Positions 1 to 7,311 of a DNA stretch of 22,044 bases are shown one piece after another (within the stretch, counting starts at the first letter, position 1; every line of letters begins with the position of its first letter). The notes beneath the pieces were generated by a model that saw only the letters and a program-made list of their open reading frames with translations, did no database searches and was not told the DNA's origin. The position numbers and the translations under genes were made by a program. The stretch is from a virus: positions 1 through 22,044 of the IMG/VR virus record IMGVR_UViG_3300031772_000322, one strand, 5' to 3'.

Positions 1-3000
1 TCAGTATAATCTGTATAGGTACGAGTTTTACGTTCAATATCGAAAGTATTAGTAGCCGCATCTCCTAAATAGAGTAAATCTTGTTGAGGATGTACTGCTC
101 CACAGGTTTGATTTAATGCCCATCTAGTCCATGTTTCAGTAAATGTATTCCAGACATAAGCTTGTGTGGGAGTTGTATCCGATGCTTGTTCTATAGAAAA
201 GAATATATATTTTCTATCAGATTCATATGATATACCAAAACTTAAATTCTTAACTTTAGTAAGATCTGTTTCAAAAAGATCAAGCATCTTATCTTCAATG
301 GGTCTAGATATTACTGTTACTCCTGTATCAGAAACAGATACAATACCGTATTTAGAGAGCATAAAAATAAGGTTATTTAAACTTACTGCAGATTCTGCCG
401 AAAGGATTTGAGTGGTACCATCGAATAAATCTACTATAAAACTAGTAGGACCCGTACCGGTAAGTCGAAAAATACCATCTTCTTTAAGAATAAATAAACT
501 ATCTCTTAATGCAATTATTCTTAAAATGGCCGCATGGGCGCTGCCAACTTTAGTGAAATTCAACAATGGCACGGCTTCGGGCTGTTGAGTTTTACTAAAA
601 TAAAGTCCATTGGCAAATGCATCATTTTGTGAAGATATTAATGTTCCACTTGCGGGAAGATTTGGACTATAGGCAGATCCTGCCAATGTGCTACTTGCAG
701 TTGCGTAGAATGTTCCACCACCAAAGACTCGTTCTTGGAATAATATTTTACCTGGAAGTTGGTCGAATCCTGATAAATAATATGCATAAACTGTTGGAAC
801 TGGTCCGGTTGTTCGATTAACTACTCTAATTAAAGACTGTGCAGTATCGGCTATATTTTGTGCAGGAGATCCTTGTGCGAATATCTGAAATTGTTTGGCG
901 GTAATATTTTCAACTAGTTTTGCGGTATAAGTTGTTCCTGCTATTGTAATAGTATCATTAAGTTGAATTCCACCTGAGCCATTTTTAAATGTTAGTGTAA
1001 TTGTTCCAGTTGTAGTTGCGGCATTGGAAATCTGAAATCCTGCTTCAAGATTTAATAGAAGTCCTGTCGTGGTCGCTGTTGCATTTTTACTTAATGTAAT
1101 AGATGTTGGACTATCAATACTAAGAACAGTTGTGTCAGAAGGAATTCCTACTCCAGTGATAATTTGTCCTACTTGAAATAAAGTAGTAGAAGGAATATTG
1201 ATAACAGAAGGAGAAGTATTAGTTATATCTCCAGTACTACTAAATGCGTCATATACTGCAGTTACTGTAGTGTTGGCAGGAATTCCTGTACCAGATACAA
1301 TTTGTCCAAGTGAAATACCTGTATAACCAATTGATAGAGTATTTGCTGCGGAAGTTGTAGTTGCGGCTGTACTTATAGTTATAACTGTAGAACTAACTAT
1401 TTCAGTAATAACTGCCCCTGCTGGAATATATGTAGGATTAGTTGTATCAGATATAGTTTGTCCTACATAAAGAGATGAAACGTCCGATACTGCAGTTATT
1501 TGATTACTTCCTGCGGTAAGTGTTCCAGTGACAGTATATGACAAATTTCTAACTGTAGTGGGGGTATCGGCTGAAACATTAGTAGTATTACCAAATACAT
1601 TAAATTGTCCAGAGATTGCCAAGATACTAAGTGTTAAATTTTGCTTAGTCTTTGTATTTGCATAAAATGTACTACCTTTAAAGAGTGTTACATCCTTAGC
1701 AAATGGAGGAGGTTCATTAGCTTGAAGTATACCTTCTTGACTTGGAGATGTATAAAGTGCGGCTCCATTACGTAAACTTTCAGGAGTTTCATCTGTAAAA
1801 GTTACATAGCCATTGGTTAGATCCGTGCTGCTAGGATTAGCTTCATATACCAATGCCATTTCATCACTAGCTGGATCATTTGCGGTTGCACTGAATCCAG
1901 ATCTATATACTTGATAGAAATAAGTTGTAAGTACGCCTGCCGGAATTGTAATATTTAAATCGACATCTCTAGTTGTTCCAGAGGTATTAGCGATCTCTAT
2001 ACGTTGACTTGGTGCGCCTAATAAAAGATTCTTATTGGCATCTTTATATCCCCAGACAACTCTATATGCAACTTGAACATTAGTCGGCATAAATCCACTA
2101 GTTGCATTATTAAGTATTGCAAATCCATCTAGGCCTTTAGGTGCACCGGATGCGACAATATTACTAGTGAGAGAGTCTAGTTTTTGTATACCAGTTGATG
2201 TGGTAAAATAAACATTATTATTAGCCTCTACTGATCGAAGTTTAGTAGTAGTATCTGGTTGATTATATGTACCAGAATAACTTATCCAGCCATAAACCTG
2301 GATTGAATTTCTAGCAGTGAGAGTATGAATTCCGGTTCCTTGTGTAGTAAGATCTACCGCAATTCCTCCAGAAGTAGTTGATACTTGAAAATAAGTATCG
2401 GCCACTGTTGTAACATAATAAATAACTCCGGCAGTGAGGCCTCCAGGAAGTGTTCCAGTTGAAGTAAATTCAACTGTTTCTCCAGATACTAATCCATGGA
2501 AATTAACATTGATTTGGTTATTTGTTATATCTACATCGGCAGGAACAAATGTAAAAGTTCTACTACTAACTGATGCAGGATTGGAAAGTGTTATACTTGT
2601 AGTTCCAACTGTAGTAATAGTTGTAATGGTTGGAAATCCAAGAAGATTAGAATTGGATGCAACTAGTCCGGCATTGGTATTTGTAAAAGTAATAGGATTA
2701 GAAATAGTTACAGTATACGGCCCTGCCCCTGATATAGATGAGATAGTCGATCCTACCGGTATTCCTTGTCCACCTATAAATTGTCCAACATATAAACCTA
2801 CTACTGAATTAATATTTGTAATAGTATTACTACCTAATGTAATTGATCCAGAGAAGTTTTGTTCTACTGTAGATATTGTAATGTTTTCGCCAACATATAG
2901 ATTCGCAACTGAATCTAAATTAGTAATAACATTAGAAGTAGCTAATTGTTTGCCGGTAATTGTGACAGTAGGAGAATAAAATGCGAGTTTAGTAGGAACA

Positions 3001-3239
3001 TTTAATACTCCATAATGAGAAAGTACATTGTCGCCAAAGCGAAAGATTTGACTGGCGCGATCTGTTGAAGTATTACTAAGAAGGCCAGGAAGTTGATTGT
3101 ATCCTCTTCGAGGCTCAATGACTGCTTCTCGATCGAGAACTATATTATCGCCTTGTGTAAGAGATCCAGGCTTTACTTCAGAGAGTTGATTTTGAAATGT
3201 TCTGAGGCCAGAGTTTTTGATTGTAAGGTTCTGGGCCAT
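1..3239 (-). CDS. Large tail hub-like virion protein, 3' end outside window
   Basis: An open frame starts at ATG 3239-3237 (MAQNLTIKNSGLRTF) and runs off the window without a stop, giving about 1,079 residues. It is rich in Thr, Ser, Gly and beta-branched residues. Residues near 130-190 and 570-730 hold repeated modules of the form LYVGQ-I-G-GIP-T-ITLS. Near 245 is a module resembling HGLVSGETVEF...GLTAGVIYYV, and near 390 a fibronectin-like stretch (VAYRVVWGYKD). The visible C-terminal part (LFILKEDGIFRLTG, then ISRPIEDKML) resembles beta-propeller segments of podovirus hub or DNA-stabilisation proteins. It starts one base after the stop of the 40-aa ORF, with AAAGAG as a weak ribosome site, so coupled translation is likely. 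The large beta-rich virion protein is clear. The hub role is inferred from style and from its place after the adaptor-like gene. Confidence 0.7.
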   Translation of the reverse strand, partial: MAQNLTIKNSGLRTFQNQLSEVKPGSLTQGDNIVLDREAVIEPRRGYNQLPGLLSNTSTDRASQIFRFGDNVLSHYGVLNVPTKLAFYSPTVTITGKQLATSNVITNLDSVANLYVGENITISTVEQNFSGSITLGSNTITNINSVVGLYVGQFIGGQGIPVGSTISSISGAGPYTVTISNPITFTNTNAGLVASNSNLLGFPTITTITTVGTTSITLSNPASVSSRTFTFVPADVDITNNQINVNFHGLVSGETVEFTSTGTLPGGLTAGVIYYVTTVADTYFQVSTTSGGIAVDLTTQGTGIHTLTARNSIQVYGWISYSGTYNQPDTTTKLRSVEANNNVYFTTSTGIQKLDSLTSNIVASGAPKGLDGFAILNNATSGFMPTNVQVAYRVVWGYKDANKNLLLGAPSQRIEIANTSGTTRDVDLNITIPAGVLTTYFYQVYRSGFSATANDPASDEMALVYEANPSSTDLTNGYVTFTDETPESLRNGAALYTSPSQEGILQANEPPPFAKDVTLFKGSTFYANTKTKQNLTLSILAISGQFNVFGNTTNVSADTPTTVRNLSYTVTGTLTAGSNQITAVSDVSSLYVGQTISDTTNPTYIPAGAVITEIVSSTVITISTAATTTSAANTLSIGYTGISLGQIVSGTGIPANTTVTAVYDAFSSTGDITNTSPSVINIPSTTLFQVGQIITGVGIPSDTTVLSIDSPTSITLSKNATATTTGLLLNLEAGFQISNAATTTGTITLTFKNGSGGIQLNDTITIAGTTYTAKLVENITAKQFQIFAQGSPAQNIADTAQSLIRVVNRTTGPVPTVYAYYLSGFDQLPGKILFQERVFGGGTFYATASSTLAGSAYSPNLPASGTLISSQNDAFANGLYFSKTQQPEAVPLLNFTKVGSAHAAILRIIALRDSLFILKEDGIFRLTGTGPTSFIVDLFDGTTQILSAESAVSLNNLIFMLSKYGIVSVSDTGVTVISRPIEDKMLDLFETDLTKVKNLSFGISYESDRKYIFFSIEQASDTTPTQAYVWNTFTETWTRWALNQTCGAVHPQQDLLYLGDAATNTFDIERKTRTYTDYT

Positions 3240-3240
3240 A

Positions 3241-3363
3241 TTATTTTAACTCTTTAAAAGTATAACCTTTAACTGAAGTCTTTTTACAATCTAAGATATC
3301 CCGTATTGAAGAATCATCTAATCCTGTTTTTCTTGATGCATAAATTAGAAATTGTGTTTTCAT
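3241..3363 (-). CDS. 40-aa stand-alone NUMOD1-like DNA-binding peptide
   Basis: A short frame lies between the adaptor-like gene and the hub gene. It starts at ATG 3363, encodes 40 residues and stops one base before the hub ATG. Residues about 8-38 (YASRKTGLDDSSIRDI, then KKTSVKGYTFKEL) match the pattern of the helix-turn-helix tail found at the C-terminus of phage homing endonucleases: A-S-R-TG-D-SSI, then K-K-T-GY-F. No nuclease domain accompanies it and no strong Shine-Dalgarno is visible. It is either a small DNA-binding protein in its own right or the last remnant of a homing endonuclease. The tight packing into the operon favours translation. The family assignment comes from motif recognition only. 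Confidence 0.6.
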   Translation of the reverse strand: MKTQFLIYASRKTGLDDSSIRDILDCKKTSVKGYTFKELK

Positions 3364-3382
3364 AATTTATTAAATTCTATTA

Positions 3383-4342
3383 TCAGAAACGTCTATACGG
3401 ACTTTGGTTGAAAGTTGAGAATCTTGAAATTACTTTACGATTTGCACCTTCTACCCTGTTAGAAATTAATTCTAATACACTTTTTTTCATTGTAGTAAGT
3501 CTATCAGAAGCAATTTGAAAATTCTTATCATCTCCTAATGATGCCAAAAGTTTTACTGCAACGGATTGTGCGAGTAGGCTATGAACTTCAACTGGAAGAA
3601 TCGGAATTGGACTTTCATTAGCCAGACAAATATAATCTCCAACAGAAATATTATAAGTACTTAAATCTGCAGGAAAAGTAATAGTATTTGTGGTCGAATC
3701 TATACTTAATGCTATATCCATGGTAAGAAGTTTAAAGGCTGGATTAGACTTTACAACATCGGCAGTAATTGTAATACTATTACCTGATCCAAAATCGGTT
3801 GGAATAAGATTTACTATACAGGTATTATTGGTAATACTTGTAATTTGTGAGCACTGTGTAGTTTGAATTAGCTTACTAGGTCTTTTGAAATAATAAAGAC
3901 GTAAAGTCTGACCTGCAAATGAACTCGCCGCTGGAGTAAGCATAACTTGATTGTCTCGCATAAAGAAAGCCGCAAGACTAAGAAAGTTATTAAAGTTGTT
4001 ATTAAATACTGCATCTTCTGCAGCTAGTTCAGGTAAGGACCGTTCATTTGGTTGGTCGTTATTTTCAGGATTGATAAGAATAGTTACATCTCTTAATTTG
4101 GCACCAATTGATCTAGTTGGCACTTCAAATGCTCTAGTTGTTCCATCGATATAATAATCTTTATAGTCTACTAGATATTCTTCTCTAGCAGACATAATGA
4201 AAGGAACAATGCTGGTCTGAATTTCTTCATCTGCCATATCTAATAGATCGGCATTAGTAAATGTTATTTGAGATATAGGAGTAAAGGATTTCCTAATAAT
4301 ATCTGCAAGCAAATTTACTGTCGTATAATTGAAACCTGACAT
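3383..4342 (-). CDS. Head-tail adaptor-like virion protein
   Basis: This is a 319-aa protein starting MSGFNYTTVNLLADIIRKSF. The N-terminal about 60 residues look helical and contain FTNADLLDMADEEIQTSIVP followed by REEYLVDYKDY. Next come VPTRSIGAKLRDVTIL and, around residues 130-165, RDNQVMLTPA and LRLYYFKRPSKL. This combination, an early acidic helix, REEY, an R-IG-LRDV strand and an LYYFKRP strand, is the style of phage head-tail connector or adaptor proteins. Its place next to a large hub-like protein fits. The ribosome site is weak. It could instead be another neck protein; the exact family is not certain. Confidence 0.6.
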   Translation of the reverse strand: MSGFNYTTVNLLADIIRKSFTPISQITFTNADLLDMADEEIQTSIVPFIMSAREEYLVDYKDYYIDGTTRAFEVPTRSIGAKLRDVTILINPENNDQPNERSLPELAAEDAVFNNNFNNFLSLAAFFMRDNQVMLTPAASSFAGQTLRLYYFKRPSKLIQTTQCSQITSITNNTCIVNLIPTDFGSGNSITITADVVKSNPAFKLLTMDIALSIDSTTNTITFPADLSTYNISVGDYICLANESPIPILPVEVHSLLAQSVAVKLLASLGDDKNFQIASDRLTTMKKSVLELISNRVEGANRKVISRFSTFNQSPYRRF

Positions 4343-4368
4343 TTTTAGAACACTTTCTACTTGAAGAT

Positions 4369-4560
4369 TTAATACAGTTTTTTATTGAGATTATATTTTC
4401 TATGAATCTCATAATCTGGATTAACTTTTCTTTCAAGTTTAGCATTAAAATCGCTCTTAAGTTTGGGTTCTTTAAAAGAATCCATTTGACTTTTTGGCGA
4501 GCGCATTTTGCTAGATAAACCTTTAAGAACGCCTATCTTTATACTTGGAGTAAGACTCAT
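4369..4560 (-). CDS. Small basic protein, unknown function
   Basis: A 63-residue ORF (MSLTPSIKIGVLKGLSSKMR...) is rich in Lys and Arg, with no membrane segment or Cys motif. Its ATG shares one base with the stop of the acidic protein upstream (TAATG), and AAAGAGA lies just before it, so the two are probably translationally coupled. The C-terminal half (ERKVNPDYEIHRKYNLNKKLY) is charged and tyrosine-containing. No family is recognised. The overlap with its neighbour and the ribosome site are the reasons to treat it as real. Confidence 0.6.
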   Translation of the reverse strand: MSLTPSIKIGVLKGLSSKMRSPKSQMDSFKEPKLKSDFNAKLERKVNPDYEIHRKYNLNKKLY

Positions 4561-4898
4561 TATCTCTTTAATCGCTCCGCTAATAGTTTCTTAAAAGCTT
4601 CAGGAAGTTCCATTTCATGTTCAGGAGTTTCCGAAGATTCTTCTTCTGGCGATTCTGCAGATTCTTCCGCTTCACTGTCTTCTGGGGCATGTTCTGCAGA
4701 CTCTTCGGCAGATGATTCGGCAGCTTCATGTTCAGGAGATTCTTCTGGTTGTCCAGGAAGCTCTTTTTCGGCATGAACTTCTAATTCGATGGATTTTGGA
4801 TTTCCATGCTCGGCTTGAAGTTGCTTCATAAGCTTTACAATCTCCATCAAAGACTCCATCTTTGACTTTTGTTGGTCTTGTTCATCATTAAACATCAT
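4560..4898 (-). CDS. Acidic Glu/Ser/Pro-rich small protein
   Basis: This 112-residue protein begins MMFNDEQDQQKSKMESLMEIVKLMKQLQAEHG, a probable amphipathic helix. Residues about 45-95 are a low-complexity block of Glu, Ser, Pro and Ala (repeats of AEESAE and SPEHE type). A short helix ending AFKKLLAERLKR closes it. Its very negative charge contrasts with the basic protein encoded directly after it. AAGGAT precedes the start. It is the first gene after a TAATAAGTA element, about 50 bases upstream. A role in virion assembly is possible from position only; no family is recognised. Confidence 0.7.
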   Translation of the reverse strand: MMFNDEQDQQKSKMESLMEIVKLMKQLQAEHGNPKSIELEVHAEKELPGQPEESPEHEAAESSAEESAEHAPEDSEAEESAESPEEESSETPEHEMELPEAFKKLLAERLKR

Positions 4899-4927
4899 TT
4901 CATTATCCTTTCAATATATTGATCTTA

Positions 4928-4945
4928 AAGGCAGTTTAAAGCCTT
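4928..4945 (-). promoter_or_regulatory. Leader RNA hairpin after the 4951 TAATAAGTA element
   Basis: On the minus strand AAGGC and GCCTT form a 5-bp stem around an 8-base AT-rich loop, starting 5 bases after the 9-mer. It lies in the leader of the acidic-protein gene. Four other units show the same element-then-hairpin order. Confidence 0.45.
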
Positions 4946-4950
4946 CTAAA

Positions 4951-4959
4951 TACTTATTA
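4951..4959 (-). promoter_or_regulatory. TAATAAGTA element, copy 6 (upstream of the 4898 unit)
   Basis: The minus strand reads GATTAATAAGTATTTAG. The core is identical to five other copies in the window. This copy overlaps the stop codon of the 4957-5778 gene and lies about 50 bases before the ATG at 4898. Interpreted as a phage promoter or processing element; see the finding on this motif. Confidence 0.6.
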
Positions 4960-5778
4960 ATCTTGGTCTTTATTGCCTTTAAGTAAAGCTGATTCGGTTA
5001 AAGGGGTCATTCCTGCGGCGGCAGCTACGTGTGCAGAACACCCTGCAAAGAAATTGGCCATGTCTTTCAAGAAGGCACGTTGGAAATTGGCAGTGAGTAC
5101 CGCCCCTTTTTGAATAGCGGCCTGTTCTTGAGCAAAAAATTGATTAATGAAGTTTTGAGCCATTTGGCCATTTACTCCAATTTGTGAGAAATAGATATGA
5201 TTTCCTTCATCAATAGAGCCGCCTCTAGATCTGGCGGCACAAATGCCCTGTTCAAAGGCCTTCATGATATGATAGGCTTCTTCTTCCTTTTCAAAGTCAA
5301 TTTCGGACATTTCATCATATCCGGCATTTTTAAGGATCTGTTTGTATTGCTCTGTATAGTTCGTAACGGCCCGTACGGCGCCTTCTACATAAAGCATCGT
5401 GGTTTGGAGCTTAGAGGTCTCGAAATCGATTTCTAGCTCTATTTCCTGCTGTTTAATGTCATCTGTTTCAGTGAGTAGGTCTCGCTCCAAGCGTTGAATA
5501 TGAAGTTGCTTCTTATTCATGTTATATTGGGCCTCTTTAAGGGCTTCTATAGACTTATTGACTTCTGCTAGGATTTGACGTGCATTCCTAAGAGGGGTAG
5601 GATGGCTTACTGTCATGAAATTGTCCATGAACTGGCTTTGGGTTTTACCAAAGTTGGAGGAGGCTTCTCTTATCATTGGAAGATTTTGCTGTATATTCTT
5701 GGCCATAAGAGCATATTCTTTAGCCCGTTTAGCAAGTTCCATCTTAGGATTTTCTATTTTAATTAAGTTAAATTTCAT
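4957..5778 (-). CDS. Helical virion-region protein, unknown function
   Basis: A 273-aa protein starting MKFNLIKIENPKMELAKRAK. Residues about 15-150 read as long charged helices, probably coiled coil (AEVNKSIEALKEAQYNMNKKQ, LERDLLTETDDIKQQEIE). The C-terminal third has FINQFFAQEQAAIQKGAV and an Ala-rich segment (CSAHVAAAAGM). There is no signal peptide or Cys-based site. The ATG shares one base with the stop of the upstream propeller gene (TAATG), and that gene's last codons supply GGAGGT as ribosome site. Position suggests an assembly or internal virion role, but no family is recognised. Confidence 0.75.
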   Translation of the reverse strand: MKFNLIKIENPKMELAKRAKEYALMAKNIQQNLPMIREASSNFGKTQSQFMDNFMTVSHPTPLRNARQILAEVNKSIEALKEAQYNMNKKQLHIQRLERDLLTETDDIKQQEIELEIDFETSKLQTTMLYVEGAVRAVTNYTEQYKQILKNAGYDEMSEIDFEKEEEAYHIMKAFEQGICAARSRGGSIDEGNHIYFSQIGVNGQMAQNFINQFFAQEQAAIQKGAVLTANFQRAFLKDMANFFAGCSAHVAAAAGMTPLTESALLKGNKDQD

Positions 5779-7004
5779 TAAATACCTCCATGACTATCAG
5801 ATAGGCCGCCAAAATATTGACGTGATATAGTAAGACTTCCAAAATTAGTAGCATTTGATGCAGAAGCAATAGTAATATAGTCGATAGTGCTACTTGCTGT
5901 TGCGCCTCCAGTAATTACCCCTCTGACTGAATTGGATGTACCCGCGCATTGATATCTTGATGTAGTAAGATTACCAAAGGTTGTACTATTTCCAGTAGAT
6001 GCAATTGTAACATATTGCATAACAGTTGTTCCAGAAGCTCCTCCACAGAAAACTCCTATTGTACTACTGCAACAAGCTTCTAGTGCATAGGATGCTGTAG
6101 TACTAAGTGTTCCAAAAGAAGTACTATTTGCCGCAGTAGCAATAGTAATATAATCCATGGTATTATTATAACCAAGTATCCCTCTAGTTGTACTATTAAC
6201 TCCTGCAGATTCAGAAAAAGTTGTTGTAAGAGATCCAAATGAAGTACTATTTCCAGTGGTTGCTATAGTAATATATTCCATAGAGGTAGTATCATTTACG
6301 CCTCCGCCCATTACTCCTCTAGTTCCATTCGACATCCCAGCTTGAGTACGAGTTGCGGCAAGCAAACTACCAAATGAACTACTATTACTTGTTGTTGCAA
6401 TAGTAATATAATCCATTGTGGTTACATAGGCACCGTTATATCCACCGCAGAAAACACCTCGTGTACTACTAGAAACCCCGGTACATCCGGCATCATCTGA
6501 AGATAAATTTCCAAATGTGGTGCCGTTTCCTGTTGTATTAATAGTAATATACTCCATTGATGAGACGCCAGGATAAGATGTTCCAAATACTGCTCTTCCT
6601 GCGACTGTTGCGGAAACCCATACTGGTAAACCAGAAGATACTGTTAATATACTACCTTCTGCTCCAATAGCTAATCTAGTTGGTGTTCCAGAAGAACCTC
6701 CATAGATCATATCTCCTAGTGTAGTCATTGGGTTAGTCATGCCTGCAGAAGAGGTGGCCGGGGCGTCTGTGAACCAATTAGTTCCATTGCTTTGAAGTTG
6801 TACTTCGCCCCAATTAGATGTAATGACTTTGCTGCTGGCTCCATCAATAAGCTCGGAAGCATTAGGGTTAATTGTTATATTATTAGTGGCGGCGCTTCCA
6901 GTACAGTCTTTTATAATAAGAATACGGCCATTAGTAGGCGCGGGGAGAGTGATTGTTCTTGCACCCCCACTTGAGTCTACTAATACTAGATTATCTTTAG
7001 CCAT
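5778..7004 (-). CDS. Tail fibre protein with six-repeat propeller domain (copy A)
   Basis: A 408-aa protein. Residues 1-75 form a beta-rich module (MAKDNLVLVDSSGGARTITL, NGRILIIKD, NNITINPNASELIDG, SNGTNWF) also present in the next two upstream propeller and fibre genes. A linker NPMTTLGDMIYGG follows. From about residue 133 there are six repeats of about 42-47 residues with the pattern RGVF-GG, then MDYITIATT-NSTSFGSL. The protein ends LSDSHGGI. Six repeats suit a six-bladed Kelch-like beta-propeller, probably a receptor-binding head. The last Gly-Gly codons (GGA GGT) are the Shine-Dalgarno for the downstream gene, whose ATG overlaps the stop. Repeat 4 is shortened, having lost the usual glycine loop. 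Confidence 0.8.
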   Translation of the reverse strand: MAKDNLVLVDSSGGARTITLPAPTNGRILIIKDCTGSAATNNITINPNASELIDGASSKVITSNWGEVQLQSNGTNWFTDAPATSSAGMTNPMTTLGDMIYGGSSGTPTRLAIGAEGSILTVSSGLPVWVSATVAGRAVFGTSYPGVSSMEYITINTTGNGTTFGNLSSDDAGCTGVSSSTRGVFCGGYNGAYVTTMDYITIATTSNSSSFGSLLAATRTQAGMSNGTRGVMGGGVNDTTSMEYITIATTGNSTSFGSLTTTFSESAGVNSTTRGILGYNNTMDYITIATAANSTSFGTLSTTASYALEACCSSTIGVFCGGASGTTVMQYVTIASTGNSTTFGNLTTSRYQCAGTSNSVRGVITGGATASSTIDYITIASASNATNFGSLTISRQYFGGLSDSHGGI

Positions 7005-7016
7005 ATTATACCAGAA

Positions 7017-7310
7017 TTATTGACGGGCATCCCAGAAGTCACTAGCAAGAGTTGTTTTTTCATCATTAGTCAATGCTGTATCATTTTGAGTACCGGGAAT
7101 CATAGGGGCCATTATTGTTAAAGTAATAATATATCCAATAAAAGCGTCTTTTGTCGTAAAAGTAATAAGTTCACTACTTGGAGGAACATAACAAGTTACA
7201 TCGTCTTTTGTAAGTCCTATCATTTTACCATTATTATAGAAATGTCCTCCATCTTCAATAAAGTAGGGAATAGTTCCACCATGTAATTTGTATTGTACTA
7301 TATGTTTCAT
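7017..7310 (-). CDS. 97-aa protein between propeller genes, possible fibre chaperone
   Basis: The start is placed at ATG 7310 (MKHIVQYKLHGG), not the further upstream ATG, because GGAGGT lies about 8 bases before it and the upstream fibre gene ends at 7312. The N-terminal half is mixed beta with aromatic residues. Residues about 60-75 (AFIGYIITLTIMAPMIPG) are hydrophobic. The end ALTNDEKTTLASDFWDARQ resembles the PLSNDKKAEFVTYRQTLR stretch of the chaperone-like protein at 12985-13200. That similarity, and its place between two fibre genes, hint at a fibre assembly role. This is weak inference and no family is firmly recognised. Confidence 0.65.
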   Translation of the reverse strand: MKHIVQYKLHGGTIPYFIEDGGHFYNNGKMIGLTKDDVTCYVPPSSELITFTTKDAFIGYIITLTIMAPMIPGTQNDTALTNDEKTTLASDFWDARQ

Positions 7311-7311
7311 A

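Noticed and set aside
2434-2979. 181-aa plus-strand ORF
   Set aside because: It is antisense to the hub-like gene. Long antisense frames arise from its biased Thr, Val and Ser codons; there is no ribosome site or family.
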